Shown: positions 9,536 through 21,770, counted from the stretch's first letter. The stretch: DNA of 64,000 nt from Nilaparvata lugens (GCF_014356525.2 NC_052507.1:56020347-56084346); one strand, 5' to 3'. Numbers and translations are program-made. The notes: generated by a model from the sequence alone, not told the origin.

Positions 9536-9930
9536 CACGGCGTCCTTTTGCAGTGCGGAAGCATGGCATCCCCTTTGCCCTTTGCAGTGTGGAAGCACGG
9601 CGCCCCTATATCCTGCAGTGTGGAAGCACTGCATCCTTTTGCAGTGCAGAAGCATGGCGCTTCTGGCAGTGTGGATACATGGCATCCCCCTTGCAGTGCA
9701 TAAGCACGGCATCCTTATATCCTGCAGTGCGGAAGCACAGCGTCCCTATATCCTGCAGTACAGAAGCATGGCGTCCTTTGACAGTGTGGAAGCACAGTGT
9801 ATCTTGCAGTGCGGGAGCATAGCGCCTTAGCAGTGCAGGAGCACGGCGTTCCCTGGCAAAGCAAGAACACCCGCCCCTGGCAGTGCAGAAGCACAGCGTA
9901 CCCACGCAGTGTGGGAGCACGGCACAGCTC
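9525..9930 (+). repeat. Short GCAGTG...AAGCACGGC tandem array
   Basis: More than ten copies of a degenerate unit, GCAGTGCGGAAGCACGGCRTCC, with variable 20-40 bp spacing. Single copies of the same unit occur in the 69-bp array and at about 28457, linking this array to the LTR-like sequence at 27651-28677. Confidence 0.8.
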
Positions 9931-10190
9931 AGCAGTACCTTTCTATGAAGGCCAGGCCGAGAACGTGACCAGATGGCTTACTGCTTTCCCCTTTGTAGGT
10001 GCCACCACACCGTCACTGATTGGTGAGGATCCAACCTGGGGCCCAGATGATTGTAAGGTCTTCTCTGACCATCAGAGAGTCGACAGTATGTACCCGGTGC
10101 TTTGGGACATATGTCAGTCGCATACCCTTCCCATCCTCATCATCCCCCTTCCTTCCCATTTCTTCCCCACTCTTCCCTTAGTGGGAACAG
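9930..10190 (+). other. Short gag-like segment beside element 2
   Basis: In frame here is PFYEGQAENVTRWLTAFPF, which resembles the start of some retroelement gag domains. It ends near the left boundary of element 2. It is too short to assign firmly. Confidence 0.25.
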
Positions 10191-10915
10191 TGTGTCACAA
10201 TGTATATTGGAATGTGAAGATGGAGAATGAGAAATTCAATGGCTCTACTGCTGACAGATTGAAGTGAATCGAGTTTGGAATGTGAAGATGGAGAATGAGA
10301 AATTCAATGATTCTAATGCTGACAGATTAAAGTGAATCAGGTTTGGAAGGTGAAGAAGGAGAATGAGAAAAAGGAGAGAAAGGTTACTATCAGCTTCAAC
10401 TGGAACATCTTTGTCGAACTGACAGATTTAAGTGAAACAATAATCAAATTCAAAAAAATTTATCATGTATAATAGCTATCTTAGAGAAGTAGAGGAATGG
10501 AGAAGGAGAAGAAGAGGAAGAAGTAGTCGCTTCCAAAGAGAGGAAGAAGTAGAGGAATGGAGAAGAAGAAGAAGAGTAAGAAGTAGGTACTCATATTCAA
10601 AGAGAGGAAGAAGATGAGGAAAGTAGAAGTGTGTCTAACTACCAGATTTAAGTGAAATGATATAATAGCTCCCTTCCAAAGAGAGGAAGTAGTATAGAAA
10701 AGAGAAGAAGGAGAAGGAGAGGAGGAAGTAGTCGCTTTCAAAGAGAGGGAGAAGTAGAGGAACAAAGAAGAAGAAGAGGAAGAAGTGGAAATGAGAAGTG
10801 TGTCTAACTGCCAGATTTAAGTGAAACGATAATCACATTCCATCATGTACAATAGTTTTCAAAGAAAGCAGAAGAAGTTATGCATGCAGTCTGCTACGCT
10901 AAAATGATTCTCCAA

Positions 10916-11620
10916 GTGCACTATTTGCATGGGGAAATGAAACTTCCAGTGACAGATTTTTTCTCAAGAAAATAACAGAACTGAGGCATGTGTCTAACTT
11001 ACAGTTTTAACTGAATCTTCCTTCCTCTCTATGACTTGTCATTGCAGCAATGCTAAGTGAAAATCTTAAAACAATCCAAGTAATACTGACAGAAAAGAAT
11101 GATTTTAAAATTTCAGTCTAAGCTATAGCAAGCGTCGAGACATTCTTATCAAGTCTACCCTCTCATTTTTCACTTCTTTCTCACTGCACCATTTGCATAG
11201 GGAAATGAAACTTCTAGTGACAGATTTTTTCTCAAGGAAATAACAGAACTGAGGCATGTGTCTAACTGACAGATTTAACTGAATCGTCCTTCCTCTCTAC
11301 CACTTGTCATTGCAGCAATGGTGAGTGAAAATCTCAGAACAATCCAAGTAATACTTACAGAGAAGAATGATTTTGAAATTACATTCTAAGCTATAGCAAG
11401 CGTCAAGACATTCTTATCAAGTCTACCCTCTCATTTTTCACTTCTCTCTCACTGCACTATTTGCATGGGGAAATGAAACTTCCAGTGACAGATTTTTTCC
11501 CAAGGAAATAACAGAACTGAAGCATGTGTCTAACTGACAGATTTAACTGAATTGTCCTCCCTCCCTACCACTTGTCATTGCAGCAATGGTGAGTGAAAAT
11601 CTCAAAACAATCTAAGTAAT
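10916..11620 (+). repeat. 268-bp tandem repeat in left arm
   Basis: TGCACTATTTGCATGGGGAAA-type anchors recur at 10916, 11184 and 11452, a 268-bp period, giving about 2.6 units. The last unit is cut by the LTR insertion at 11625. The right arm has the same 268-bp period in reverse (anchors near 26183 and 26451), so the duplication predates, or was copied with, the arms. Confidence 0.85.
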
Positions 11621-11624
11621 ACTT

Positions 11625-13606
11625 TGTCACGTTATTTTTTATATTCAAATAACGATTAGCCTCCTGCTTGGCATCAGTCGGTAGAGCATGAAATATTTTG
11701 ATATAATTATAAAAATTAGGTCATGGTTTTTGATAGGATACAGTCTCATAAAAATCTTTATAGGCCCAGATATGAGCTTCCCCTATAATTTTTGTAATTC
11801 ATTGAAAAATAAATATATATATACATGGTACTTATCCTATAGTATTGAGGAATTAAAATAAATTGCACACCATGAACAATTTGATACATATATTAGTAAA
11901 TATTGCAAAAATAGATCAGGGCAAAAAATATAAAGAGTGATAAAAATATATAATATAAAAATAGAACAATAATCGAAATCAGTAAACTATAACAGGCTAA
12001 ATACTATTCTATAAATTTATAGCACGAAACGTTACCATGTGCTTTTATTTTATAATCATATGCATCCTTTTGTATGTAGCTGTGATATAAGCTTGCTAAT
12101 ACTTGTCGACTTGAACAATTCCAAAAAATAGGTTCCTTAAAATCAACTTGATAAATTGGCAACCAATAATCCGAATATATATCTTAAATTCTATAGTATC
12201 TAATAGATTCCTTTGCAATGAATATATATTTTATCTCAGGGTGAAAGATTCGGCACCTGATGGAATAAATAGAGCCATTCATCTAGTGAATCAGAGCTAC
12301 AACAAACTATCGCAAATTATATTGCAAAAATTAAAGATCATATGAATATGTATTAACAGCCTAGATTTTATACTTCTTCGATTTATTAGAATTTCTGAAA
12401 TGTACTGACTCATTACTCCTCTAATAAAATACCTTTAATACTATATTTACTTGCGCAAGTATTTTTTACTAAATTCTTAATTTATAAGAAAACCCTTTCG
12501 ACGAGCTAGCTTTGATTATTATGTAATTTCGAAGCACTGAGGGCGCCCTGTCACTAATTCAATATTTCTCACTCACGTGTCGAAATCTTCTTATGAGCCG
12601 CTGATGTCGATCCAACTCCTGGTGGTCCTGGACTATGGTAGCCGGAGTCGTCTCTTCCAAGTGGTTACAAAAATTATTTAAAAATGAAAATGACTTTTGC
12701 TTTATAAGAGCATCACAAAGTCTTATAAGGAATTCAATAATTCAATCTAACTTTAGCTTTTTACAAGTTATAGCAAGGTATTACGCTCTATAATATTTAG
12801 GGACCTCTCATGGTGGCATTTGGCAGGCGAGTGTTGGTTCTCCTTTCTCAATTTTACAATTCTCATTTCCGACTTCCAAATTTACATAAAATTTGAATAT
12901 CCAAGTCCTCCGCCATTTAAGGTTCAAATAGACCATACTAAAATATTAAATTATTACTTATGTTGTATGTTTAATAATTTCTTTGCCTTCGGGCCATATC
13001 CATAACATAGACTATATAACAATTTTATATAAATCCCAATCATTTGTAGAAATATATATAAATATTTTTGAATCGGCATACTATTGCCGCCTATTAACTA
13101 CCATTATGTGATTGGTGCATGCAAATTGTTACAGTATTCATGTGCTTGGTAACCTCCTATTTCCTGGATACATTTAATTATTTTTATTAGGTTTTTTAAA
13201 TATGCCCTCTACATGCTAGTTAATTTTCTATATGTTACTATTTGTTTCATGCATCATAATAGTTAGCCACGTGACCTTTTGTTCCTCCAAATTGCATACC
13301 GTTTTGCCGCAATAGATTTCTGCCAAGGTGCTTGGTCAGATTCTACGTTGTATGGCTCGGTCGATCGTTAAGTCGCCGAACTAAATGTTTATACCTAACC
13401 TCAACCTTCAATATTTTATATAATATTATATATTAGCAAAAAATTATTCCAATTCCTTTTAGGCTGTTGTACAGTTTAGCCAGGACAAGCTGATGTTATC
13501 TAATCTTTATGTTATCTCTTTGGCGATATTAGCCAGTTACTTTACTCAGACCTATTAATATTTCAGCTAGGGATTTTTATATCTACCCAAATTTCAATAT
13601 GTTACA
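11625..13606. mobile_element. Solo LTR, 1982 bp, TSD ACTT
   Basis: It begins TGTCACGTT and ends ATGTTACA, with the 4-bp duplication ACTT at 11621-11624 and 13607-13610. The right arm of element 2 shows the uninterrupted sequence. The body matches the LTRs at 39926-41939 and 46600-47874, which belong to the minus-strand gag elements. The simplest reading is an LTR element inserted in the left arm after the arms formed and then reduced to one LTR. Confidence 0.85.
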
Positions 13607-13619
13607 ACTTACAGAGAAG

Positions 13620-16600
13620 ACTGATTCTGAAATCTCACTCTATGCAAACAGTCAACCTTGGAAGCCTCGAGTCACTCTTATCAACACTACCCTCTCATTC
13701 TAAAAAGAAAGATTTTCATCTCGAAAGATGTTTTGTTCAATCAAATAGAAGAAATGTTGAATTCAAATATAACTGTAAAAGTCCAAAATGAAATCCGTAT
13801 AGACAAAGAAATAATTGTCAAATTTAGACAAAATACAAATGATTGAAAATCACAGAACAAGAAGACAACAAGATCAATCATAGTTATAGCAAATCATAAT
13901 ATTCTAGAGGGAGTGAATCATAATTATGGTTTGACTTCAAGAAATAGTATGAGATCACAATGCTAACATCCATGGCGAGTGAGCACGATGAGAAAAGATT
14001 AATATTATAGATTTTTTTGATATGACAGTGAATGAAATCCAACCACTTATTTAGAGATAAGACAGAATGAAAGAAGAGTTAACACGGACAAGTTATTCTG
14101 AGAAAGTACTTGAAAGTAACTGTAAAAAATGAGAAGCAAGTAGTTAATAGCTATATTTGAGTGACAAATTAAGACTGGACTTTGTTTATGTAGTAATCAT
14201 GGAAGTAGGTTGAGACAGAACAAAGGATAAGGAACTTTTTCTATCAAAGGAAAAATGAAAAGCTATAGATTATAGCTATATTTGAGTAATTATGGAAGTA
14301 GGTATTAAGATGAGTGTAAGAGACATGTAAAGAGAACCTTATTTTGTGTATTATTTGTGTATGTCAAGCTATAACGAACATAGATTTTCTATCAATTGAG
14401 TTTCTGTCACAAGCATGGAAAACCTTTTATGGAATACTGTAATATCACCACAATGCTGCAAAATTAAGATCACAATCAGTTAGCACTCCGATGTAAGTAA
14501 GATACTCTTCCCTTGAGTAAACTTAACACTTTGCTGTTATAGAGTAGAGTATTGTTGCAACAAATTTTTTATTGTCAGGATCTTTTGTCAAACAATAAAT
14601 ATTGCTGATGCTAGGGATTTGGTTAGTTATAAGGAGACTTCTATGTCTAGTGAGATGTACATTTTTCAACATAAATCAGATTACAGTAAATGATCACTCT
14701 CCAGATCAACATGAATAGCTTTTTCATCTCACTACTCTTACCCCACACTCAAAGATAGAGTGAGTGAAAAGTCGAGAGTGAAAAAACACTATAATATAAT
14801 TTCATTGGCCTTAGCTGTTATACAATATTCTTCCTCACATTAATTGTTAGATAACTTCTTCCTCCACTATGCTTGGAGGAGAAGGAACATTCATGGAGTG
14901 TGATATCTCATAGTTTGGGACACTGACACACAGTAACAAGAAAGACTTTGAGAAGCCAAACATAGATTTGAATTATAAAATTAGAATCAAGCTTGATGTT
15001 TTGAAAAAGATTCATGCATGAGGAAAGAGATACTGATGTTAATCATTCTATAGTTTGAGTCATTTCTCAAGTGACTTATTTAGAAATAGCATTGCTAACA
15101 GTTGTTACTAGTAGTTTACACCTATGACAGTAGTAGACTCATGAAAACAAGGAAATGCAGGAGCGTTGAGCAATTGGTATAGTTTCCCTATACTGTTTTG
15201 ATAAACAAACAGAATTTTTTTTTCTGTAACGAATTTCTAAAATTAAATTTTATAATATGGATACTATGCGATTCATCAGATAGAACTCCATGTGACAAGG
15301 CTTGCTGCTTACACGGATTAGAATCATTGTTGCAAAACAAATCAATGCCTACTGCGTTTTTCACGAGATCAATAGATGAATTTCAACGATCATTCCAGTC
15401 CTCTCATGGTTACATTATGTGTTAGAGCATAAAAACAGACACACATATAATTTGGACTTCTCTTTGGATTATCAGAATCTGAGGAATGACTAATATAATT
15501 TTCACAAAATGCAAAGATTCCAGTCTTTGAAGTTTGCAATCCCTCCTCACCATGTGATTGATCCAAAAACTTGTCACAAGCACTGTTATTGCCGTTTTGG
15601 ATAGCTCTAAGATGATAAACTTTCTTCTCAGATGAGCGTATGCTTCTCTCTCTCTATAAGCTGATAAGATCTGCTGCGTTTCAATTCAGTGTATACTGTT
15701 ACCATCTTCGACTCTGGAGAACAATTGATTATATGAAGAAAAACACCAGGAGTGAATTTCTCTTCTTGTTTGTTTTGGCAAAAATTGTTATTTAATCTAC
15801 ACATGTCTTTTCACTCTCTCACTGTCGGCTCTATTTGTTTTTATAGGGTTAGAATGATCTAACAAGAAATATAAGTGGAATGACATTATGGAAGAGGAAT
15901 AATAATCAATGAAAGAGATGGGAGTCAACCTATAGGAAAATTCCAATTCAAAAGGAAGACCCTCTGGATTACCGAATCTTGAATGATTCTGCGAATAAAA
16001 TCCCACTCACCGAGCTTTCACTCCTTCCTTTATCGGAAATTTTAGGAAAACTACATATTTATGTCCTTGATGACTCAGTGGATGTGCAATCTGAGCATAA
16101 ACTCAGCCTTGAATATGCAAGTATATTATTCAAATTATCTGGAAGAATATAGAAGTCTTGTCATGAAAAAATATGATGCATAACAATGATTTCGAGAGAA
16201 AACTTTTGTGTGTAGATTTTAAATTACTAGGGGGAGAGAGTGTGTGCGTGTGTTATTTTTACTTACAGCATATGCTCCAAAATCCACTCAACTTAAAAAA
16301 GAGATCCAACACTGAGTTGTTTTTCATCATGATTGCAACTTTCCTTCTCTGATAACATGAGAAGCAATCAGCAGAGTTAGAGTGGAAGAGGAGGATAAGG
16401 AGGAGAAGGAGGACAAAGGAGGAGGAAGAAGGACACAGCAAATCAAAGGTTAGTTAGTTATTCGATGAAACTATTTGATAAATTTCTTTACTATACTAAT
16501 AGATCTGTTCACATTACAAGAGTTCACATTGTGATTTACTGATTCAGTTAATAGTTATTTGTCGTGATGTACAATACAAGAGCTTGCATATTAACTTGAT

Positions 16601-16670
16601 GAATCACTGTTTGATTCTGTAATATGAAAACAAGAAATAATGATACTCACTTTGTGTAGAGAATGTGTTG
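13620..16670. other. Left-arm interior without recognisable gene
   Basis: About 3 kb of AT-rich sequence, mirrored in the right arm. Short ORFs shared by the two arms are listed separately. Nothing else recognisable was seen. Confidence 0.5.
15797..16006 (-). other. Small ORF conserved in both arms (left copy)
   Basis: About 69 residues including FSYRLTPISFIDYYSSSI and LLDHSNPI. The same frame is open at 22813-23052 with about 80% identical residues by eye. No domain is recognised. It may be a coding remnant or a chance open frame in duplicated DNA. Confidence 0.3.
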
Positions 16671-16679
16671 ATAATCTGC

Positions 16680-16835
16680 TAATACTGATGTGGTGAAGCT
16701 TTATTACTCTATTTGTTATCGCTAGTTCATTCACCTATCAAAATTTTGATATTCTTTGCAATCATATCAAATTCACTAAATTGAATTGCCATCAAGAGAA
16801 GAGATATCACCATATTTGACTCTATTCACTGGTAA
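16680..16835 (-). pseudogene. Fragment of the 106-aa terminal gene (left arm)
   Basis: The minus strand matches bases about 2889-2970 of element 1, including the Leu/Met-rich segment and the AATATCAAAATTTT stretch. The start is missing and the frame ends early. Similarity to element 1 continues upstream of the gene (agtttcttgtcatgtttta against 2801-2820), showing that this side preserves the original gene order. Confidence 0.65.
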
Positions 16836-17029
16836 AACATGACAAGAAACTCTCTCTCTCCCCTCCATTCATATGCATGTGTACTGAGGGACAACCTTGA
16901 AAGATATGCTCCAATTCTCTTCACACTCCAACATTAGCACGTTTTAAAAATTTCAGTTCAGAGACCTCACAAGGACAAATGCATCTCAGCTCTAATTCAA
17001 CACTTGATCATTACCACCTTTTACTTCAG

Positions 17030-17740
17030 ACAGCTTACAAGGACGAATGCATCTCTCACTCTCTCTCTCTTTCATCAACATCATGAATCTCTAAGATATA
17101 AGAGCTCAATTCAACTTATACTGACAGAATAGAGTGAATCAATCTAAGCCTATGTTGACTCATGGGGTAGAAGCAATTCCACACTACTATAGATGAGAAA
17201 CTCTCTGTAGATGTGCTAAAACCCTATTACTCTTTAAGTTTCTCGCTCTAGAGGTAGAGAGTTAGTGGCAAGGATGTTTTGAATATTCTTTCCAAAAAAT
17301 GCACATTGATTTGTACAATGCTCCACCAATTCATGTAGATGCATAACAAAATTAGCTACAGCTATTGTCAATTGCTTTTTTCATATCATATGCACTTCAA
17401 AAATCATTTCCCTAGTCTATATTATGTAAATTCCTCTAAAATCTGCTATATTGTATATAAGTGTAAAAACCAGTTTATATTGTAATCTACACGAATAAAT
17501 CACTCAATCAATCTCTCACTGGCTTTATTCTCAGATAAAAATATGCAAGTAGGGATTTTCTGTTTTTGTTAAGAAGTTTGATGAAATTCTATAGCAATGA
17601 TTAAAGCTTTCCTTGTCTGACAACTCGAGAGTTCTGCTCGGTTCACACCAGGTACACATGAACACTTCTAATTGCTTAGTGGATACTTAGAACTAAGCAT
17701 ATTGAAGGTTTATTGGAATGAGGAATCATTCACATATACA
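17030..17740. other. Intergenic part of element 2 centre
   Basis: AT-rich, with a short CT run near 17055. No gene was seen. It lies between the 91-aa gene remnant and the 106-aa fragment, where element 1 has only about 180 bp. Confidence 0.4.
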
Positions 17741-18021
17741 CTTGAAATTTATTTACACAATTCACTACAATAATAATTCAACATTTCCTCTTTGATGTTT
17801 ATAAGTTTAGCCACAGACAGTTTATGTGGTTGATAATAGCAAAGATAATCATTTATATCATTTAAATCAAGTGTGTTTAGAAAAATGTCTTTCAGATGTT
17901 TTACTAGTCAATGATTTTCACAAGTTCAATAACAGTTTCACAGACAATATTCCAATCCATGCAGCTTTCTAAGCTCAGCTCCAACTCAGGATCTGCACTC
18001 GAGCCCTTTGTTGGATCCATC
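17740..18021 (-). pseudogene. Broken copy of the 91-aa element gene
   Basis: An ATG at 18021 encodes MDP as in the intact copy at 2394. After about 38 codons the frame hits TGA and TAG, caused by a small indel relative to the intact copy. The downstream portion, including the AATAAA-overlapped stop, remains alignable out of frame. It directly follows the BIR-like pseudogene, as in element 1. Confidence 0.75.
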
Positions 18022-18038
18022 AGGAACGAATGAAGAAA

Positions 18039-18956
18039 CTATACATATGTCGGTACTAATATACAGAAATTAAAAGGGTTCTGTCCATTTCCGCCAATGC
18101 AGCATACGTGAGCGGTATGATATCTCAGTGCTTGCATACAATAAACACATTGAATTTCTTGTCCATTATAGAAAAAGCCATATCATGCAAAGTTTTTCTT
18201 TTCTGTATTTGAAAAGAATTCACATTTTTTTATGCTGAGCATTCTATTGTTTTCGCATATAAAATTTTGAGACAAGTCCATACTTTCCATTATCAATGAA
18301 TTATAATGAATTGCCGCGTAGAGAGCACATCTCCTCGTTGGATTGTGATGATGAATTTCACAGGCATTATAACACCATGAACTAGTGTAGTAGTTAGAAT
18401 TTGGTTTCTCAATTTCATCCGGTAAACAACATACGTTTTTGTGTAACCTTCTGAGAAACTTCACTTTTTCTGTACCTTTAGTGTAGATTTTATCATATCC
18501 TTCAAGATAAGATATCAATAATTTGTCTGTATAAATAAAATGGCCATCTTCCCAGCATATTTTTTGATAATTGTTCTCTGCCCATGTCGCTTGCTTATGC
18601 AATTTAGCATTAAATTCCGACTTTTCAAATGGTGACTTGAAATGCAACACAACAAAGCTATCTACTTCATTTACGATAGCAATTTCTCCCAAGATAATCT
18701 GATTGGAATTCCCCTTGAACTAATGCATGTCGACTGTTGCAAATTTTTTACAGGAGAGAGTTTCTTCCTCCTCTTTGATGATGACATTCGTTTTGTCCTC
18801 CATCATCCTCCTTTGTCCTCCATTCTCCTCCTGCTTTGTCCTCCTTTGTCTTCCATTCTCCTCCTCCTGTGGTTTAGGTGTACTACATCTTGAGTGATAG
18901 TAGAAGAAGTCTTCCTCGGCATCAAGATCACACTGTATCCCAAACACGTTATCCAT
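18039..18956 (-). pseudogene. Broken copy of the BIR-like element gene
   Basis: Relative to the intact gene at 1332-2375, this copy has one N-terminal repeat unit instead of two. It carries a nonsense change of the Trp codon just after VDMH (near 18722) and a second of the Arg codon before YGFF (near 18180, AGA to TGA). The longest surviving frame is 18183-18692, which keeps YTKGTEK. The last segment, with Cys-x2-Cys, stays readable to the shared stop at 18039. An acidic GGA-rich tract is present but differs in length. Confidence 0.9.
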
Positions 18957-18959
18957 CTC

Positions 18960-20760
18960 AGTACAGTGGCTTGATGTTGTATCACTAAAGACAAGATCAC
19001 TACTGACAGATTACCATGCTCTAGCTTATTATTATTATGAAAAGCACACTCTAGCGATAATTTATTGTACTTCTCTCACCAAGTGCTTTACTACAAAGTT
19101 GATATGTTCTAATCAGAAGGGAATACAATTCTCTATCATCAATAGAGACTTGTCAAGTATGTTGTAATTTTTGTAGAAATTGCAAAAAATTGCACATTCA
19201 TAAATCACAAGAACAAATACTATTCTCCAGATGATTATCTTCATTGCACACTGATAAAAATAGACTGTTGCTAACACTGGTGTTATTCTATTTTTACTTG
19301 TGGAAAGATACAATAAGTTGAGGTGAGCATATGCATACCATATAATTCTATTTTTATCCGAGTTCATGCAGTGAATAAGCCCATCATTCTATTCTCATAA
19401 CTACAGAGTGAGAGTTCACTTTCATCAAGATAATTATTCTCCAATATCCATTATTATATAGTTGACTAATTGTTCAAGTAATGACATCATCTACTAGCCA
19501 TGATGAATCACTCAGACAGAATATAATAATTATTTATTTTCCCCACCATAGAAAAATAGCTATTTTCCATTAAACATAATAGGTGCTGAATCTATCCAAC
19601 AGTTGAGCTGTCTTGACTGCTCACTCTGTTTAAAGCAAGCTTCTCCTGACATTGAGTTGCTGATTAGCTACTAGTACCAGAACAAGGTAAGGATTAGGAT
19701 CAAATATTTAAGATATATACATTTATTTGGACACACAAGATTTTTCTAAGCAATTCACAAATAGTAATTAACCTGAACAAACACTAGTTTCACAATATTT
19801 ACTCAATTTATACTTATTTCAGATCTGTGAATTTGTTAGTCTGACAAAAATTGCAAACTACTACATTTTTCATTCAACTCTCATTAGTGATCACAGTCAA
19901 TTTATTAGGAAGAAAAAAATCTTCTCACTTTGTCCTTACAAATAGAAACAAGAATCGTTATTTTTGCAGGCTAATGTGAATCTTTTTGGAAGAAATTATC
20001 ACCACTGGAGAGATGTAGGAATGATTGCATTGAAACATTGCTGAAGCGTTTTTTCCAAAATTTGAATCAAGATCTAAGAGGAGTGAGTACATGCAATTTT
20101 GGTTTTGTTGAATATCATGGTACACACAAAAAGAATCTTTTCACAACAGAGATTGTTTTAGGAGAGGACTGCACGAACTGTACTGAACGGTAGATAACAC
20201 ATTTAGTAAGCATTAGGCTGCAGTCACTACATGACTATGTGTTTTTATCAAACATATTTTTCCCAGATGGTTATTCGATGAAACATTCAACTTGGATGAA
20301 TCACTTGATATTTTCGGTGCATTGTCATTATTTCTAGCTTCTGATAATTGTTTCTTCTCCTCTGATTTTTCTATATATACATTATAAATAATGGCATATT
20401 GTACACCTTCAATTGCATGTAAACTCCCACACTTATTGAACCACTTATTATATTCCTCCCCTTCCAGTCTTTCAATCCTCCCTCACAATGATAACACACT
20501 TTTTTCCTGTATAGATAAATCCTGCCTCACTGAGTTCGTTTGATGGAAATGGAGCATGTAGCAAAGGACTCGAGACAAGACTTGTGAGTAGAGAATTTGA
20601 GGTAAACAGCTGGTTGTATTTTTAAAATATTGAGTTTCTCTGTGATTCCAACAATATCAGTACATTCTCCAATATCTCTTTTCAGCATTACACCATATTA
20701 TTTGAGGTTGCAATCTTGATTGCTGTCTACATTGCATCTCATTATTAATCTGCTTGTACT
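18960..20760. other. Centre of element 2 without recognisable gene
   Basis: About 1.8 kb of AT-rich DNA with short ORFs only. A capsid-like gene would be expected upstream of the BIR-like copy if gene order matched element 1, but I see no trace of it here. Confidence 0.45.
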
Positions 20761-20762
20761 TA

Positions 20763-21067
20763 TGAATTTACAGCTAGGTGATGATCACGTATTGCATCAT
20801 TAGACTCCAACCAACTTCATATCTCTACACTGCAGAACGCGCACAGCACTAATTATCATTCATTTTTGTGAAGTAAAACCCTGCCCCAACCATTTCAGAA
20901 ACACTTATAAATGGTGCTCGCCAACATTCAAATGTTTTCAAACGTTTAAATTTTGTTTCCCGCACACTATATGTTCTTGATTCTTCACAATTCATTTTTA
21001 CACAAAAATTTTCTAATATAAAACACAACTCAAATATCGATTCCAAGCTGGACAAACACTCAATCAT
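20763..21067 (-). pseudogene. BIR-domain (IAP-like) gene fragment, broken
   Basis: From an ATG at 21067 the frame includes RLKTFECW followed by MVGAGFYFTKMNDN, matching the first half of a BIR domain (Arg, Phe-x2-Trp, then Ala-Gly-Phe-Tyr). It stops at 20849. The second half is readable in another frame: CAFC (about 20833-20844), a Trp, then Asp and paired His near 20775. In-frame stops intervene and the last zinc-ligand Cys is absent. BIR domains bind zinc and, in inhibitors of apoptosis, caspases; large insect DNA viruses often carry such genes. This copy is non-functional as read. It is distinct from the weaker BIR-like end of the gene at 1332-2375. Confidence 0.75.
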
Positions 21068-21169
21068 CACTCAAGGATTAGGCTGTTCCAACATCCATTT
21101 CTTCATCGGTTGTGTGACACCTCTTCTCCAACATGGTTTGTAGTGTCAAGCTTGAATTGGAAGTGTATT

Positions 21170-21400
21170 TGCTGGCAGACGAAGTAGATGGCTGCACAGT
21201 CTTCTCTACTTTCCTTCAATATTTGCAATGAAGACTCTAGATTCTTATTACTTCGATTCTTATGTAGTCCAACTTAGTGTAACCTTTGACTGCTCGAAGG
21301 AACCTCATTTTGGCTGCTTGCACCCAGGCTTCGTTTCCATAAGCTATTATTGGTACAGCAATTAGTCTGTAGAGCTTCATCTGACTGGCTTGTCTTGTAT
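21170..21400 (-). pseudogene. LINE RT C-terminal fragment (minus)
   Basis: The minus strand reads IAVPIIAYGNEAWVQAAKMR, then a FLRAVKGYTKLD-type segment, characteristic of the region after the RT domain in some arthropod LINEs. It is only about 75 codons and has no flanking open frame. Confidence 0.6.
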
Positions 21401-21409
21401 AAACTCTTT

Positions 21410-21770
21410 ATTATATGCAGATGATACTGTTAAACACAGAAGACCAACTCCAATATTATGCAATTTTCATGTTAAATAGGATTTGTATGGACTTTGACAT
21501 GATAAAAAAAATCCAATCTCATGTCGTTTGAAGGAAAGTCACCAGTTAGATCCGAGATAGTGCTTGAGAACCAAATTTTAGTACAAGTTAAATGCTTCAA
21601 TTACTTGTGATGTCATATCTCATTTGACAGAGAAGATGATGTAAGTGAGAAATTGGTAAAATTCAGTGTTGTGTGTGCAATATGTAGAACAATGTTGACA
21701 CTAATCCTAAGTGGTGTTATTCTTGCTATGACTCTTCTGTATGTTTCAGAGATGTGTCAGCTTAGCACTC
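21410..21770 (+). pseudogene. LINE RT fragment (plus)
   Basis: A YADD catalytic box is at about 21415. A few frames later come EGKSPVRSEIVLENQILVQ and a FNYL segment. Several frameshifts and stops are present. It abuts the minus-strand LINE fragment, so the two pieces are in convergent orientation, which suggests rearrangement. Confidence 0.6.

Larger units (their letters stand above)
10205..16840 (+). repeat. Left inverted arm of element 2
   Basis: This pairs in reverse complement with 21936-27650. Examples: 10205-10270 with about 27480-27540, 13620-13690 with 25920-25995, 15797-16006 with 22813-23052, and 16240-16400 with about 22475-22625. Removing the 1982-bp LTR insertion leaves about 4.65 kb. 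The right arm is longer because it has extra blocks near 24490-24830 and 25511-25925 and more tip repeats. Confidence 0.85.

Noticed and set aside
10481..10765. Ser/Phe/Leu-rich minus-strand ORF
   Set aside because: Low-complexity reading of the GAAG-rich arm spacer; the equivalents on the right arm (26574-26920) are also only pyrimidine tracts.
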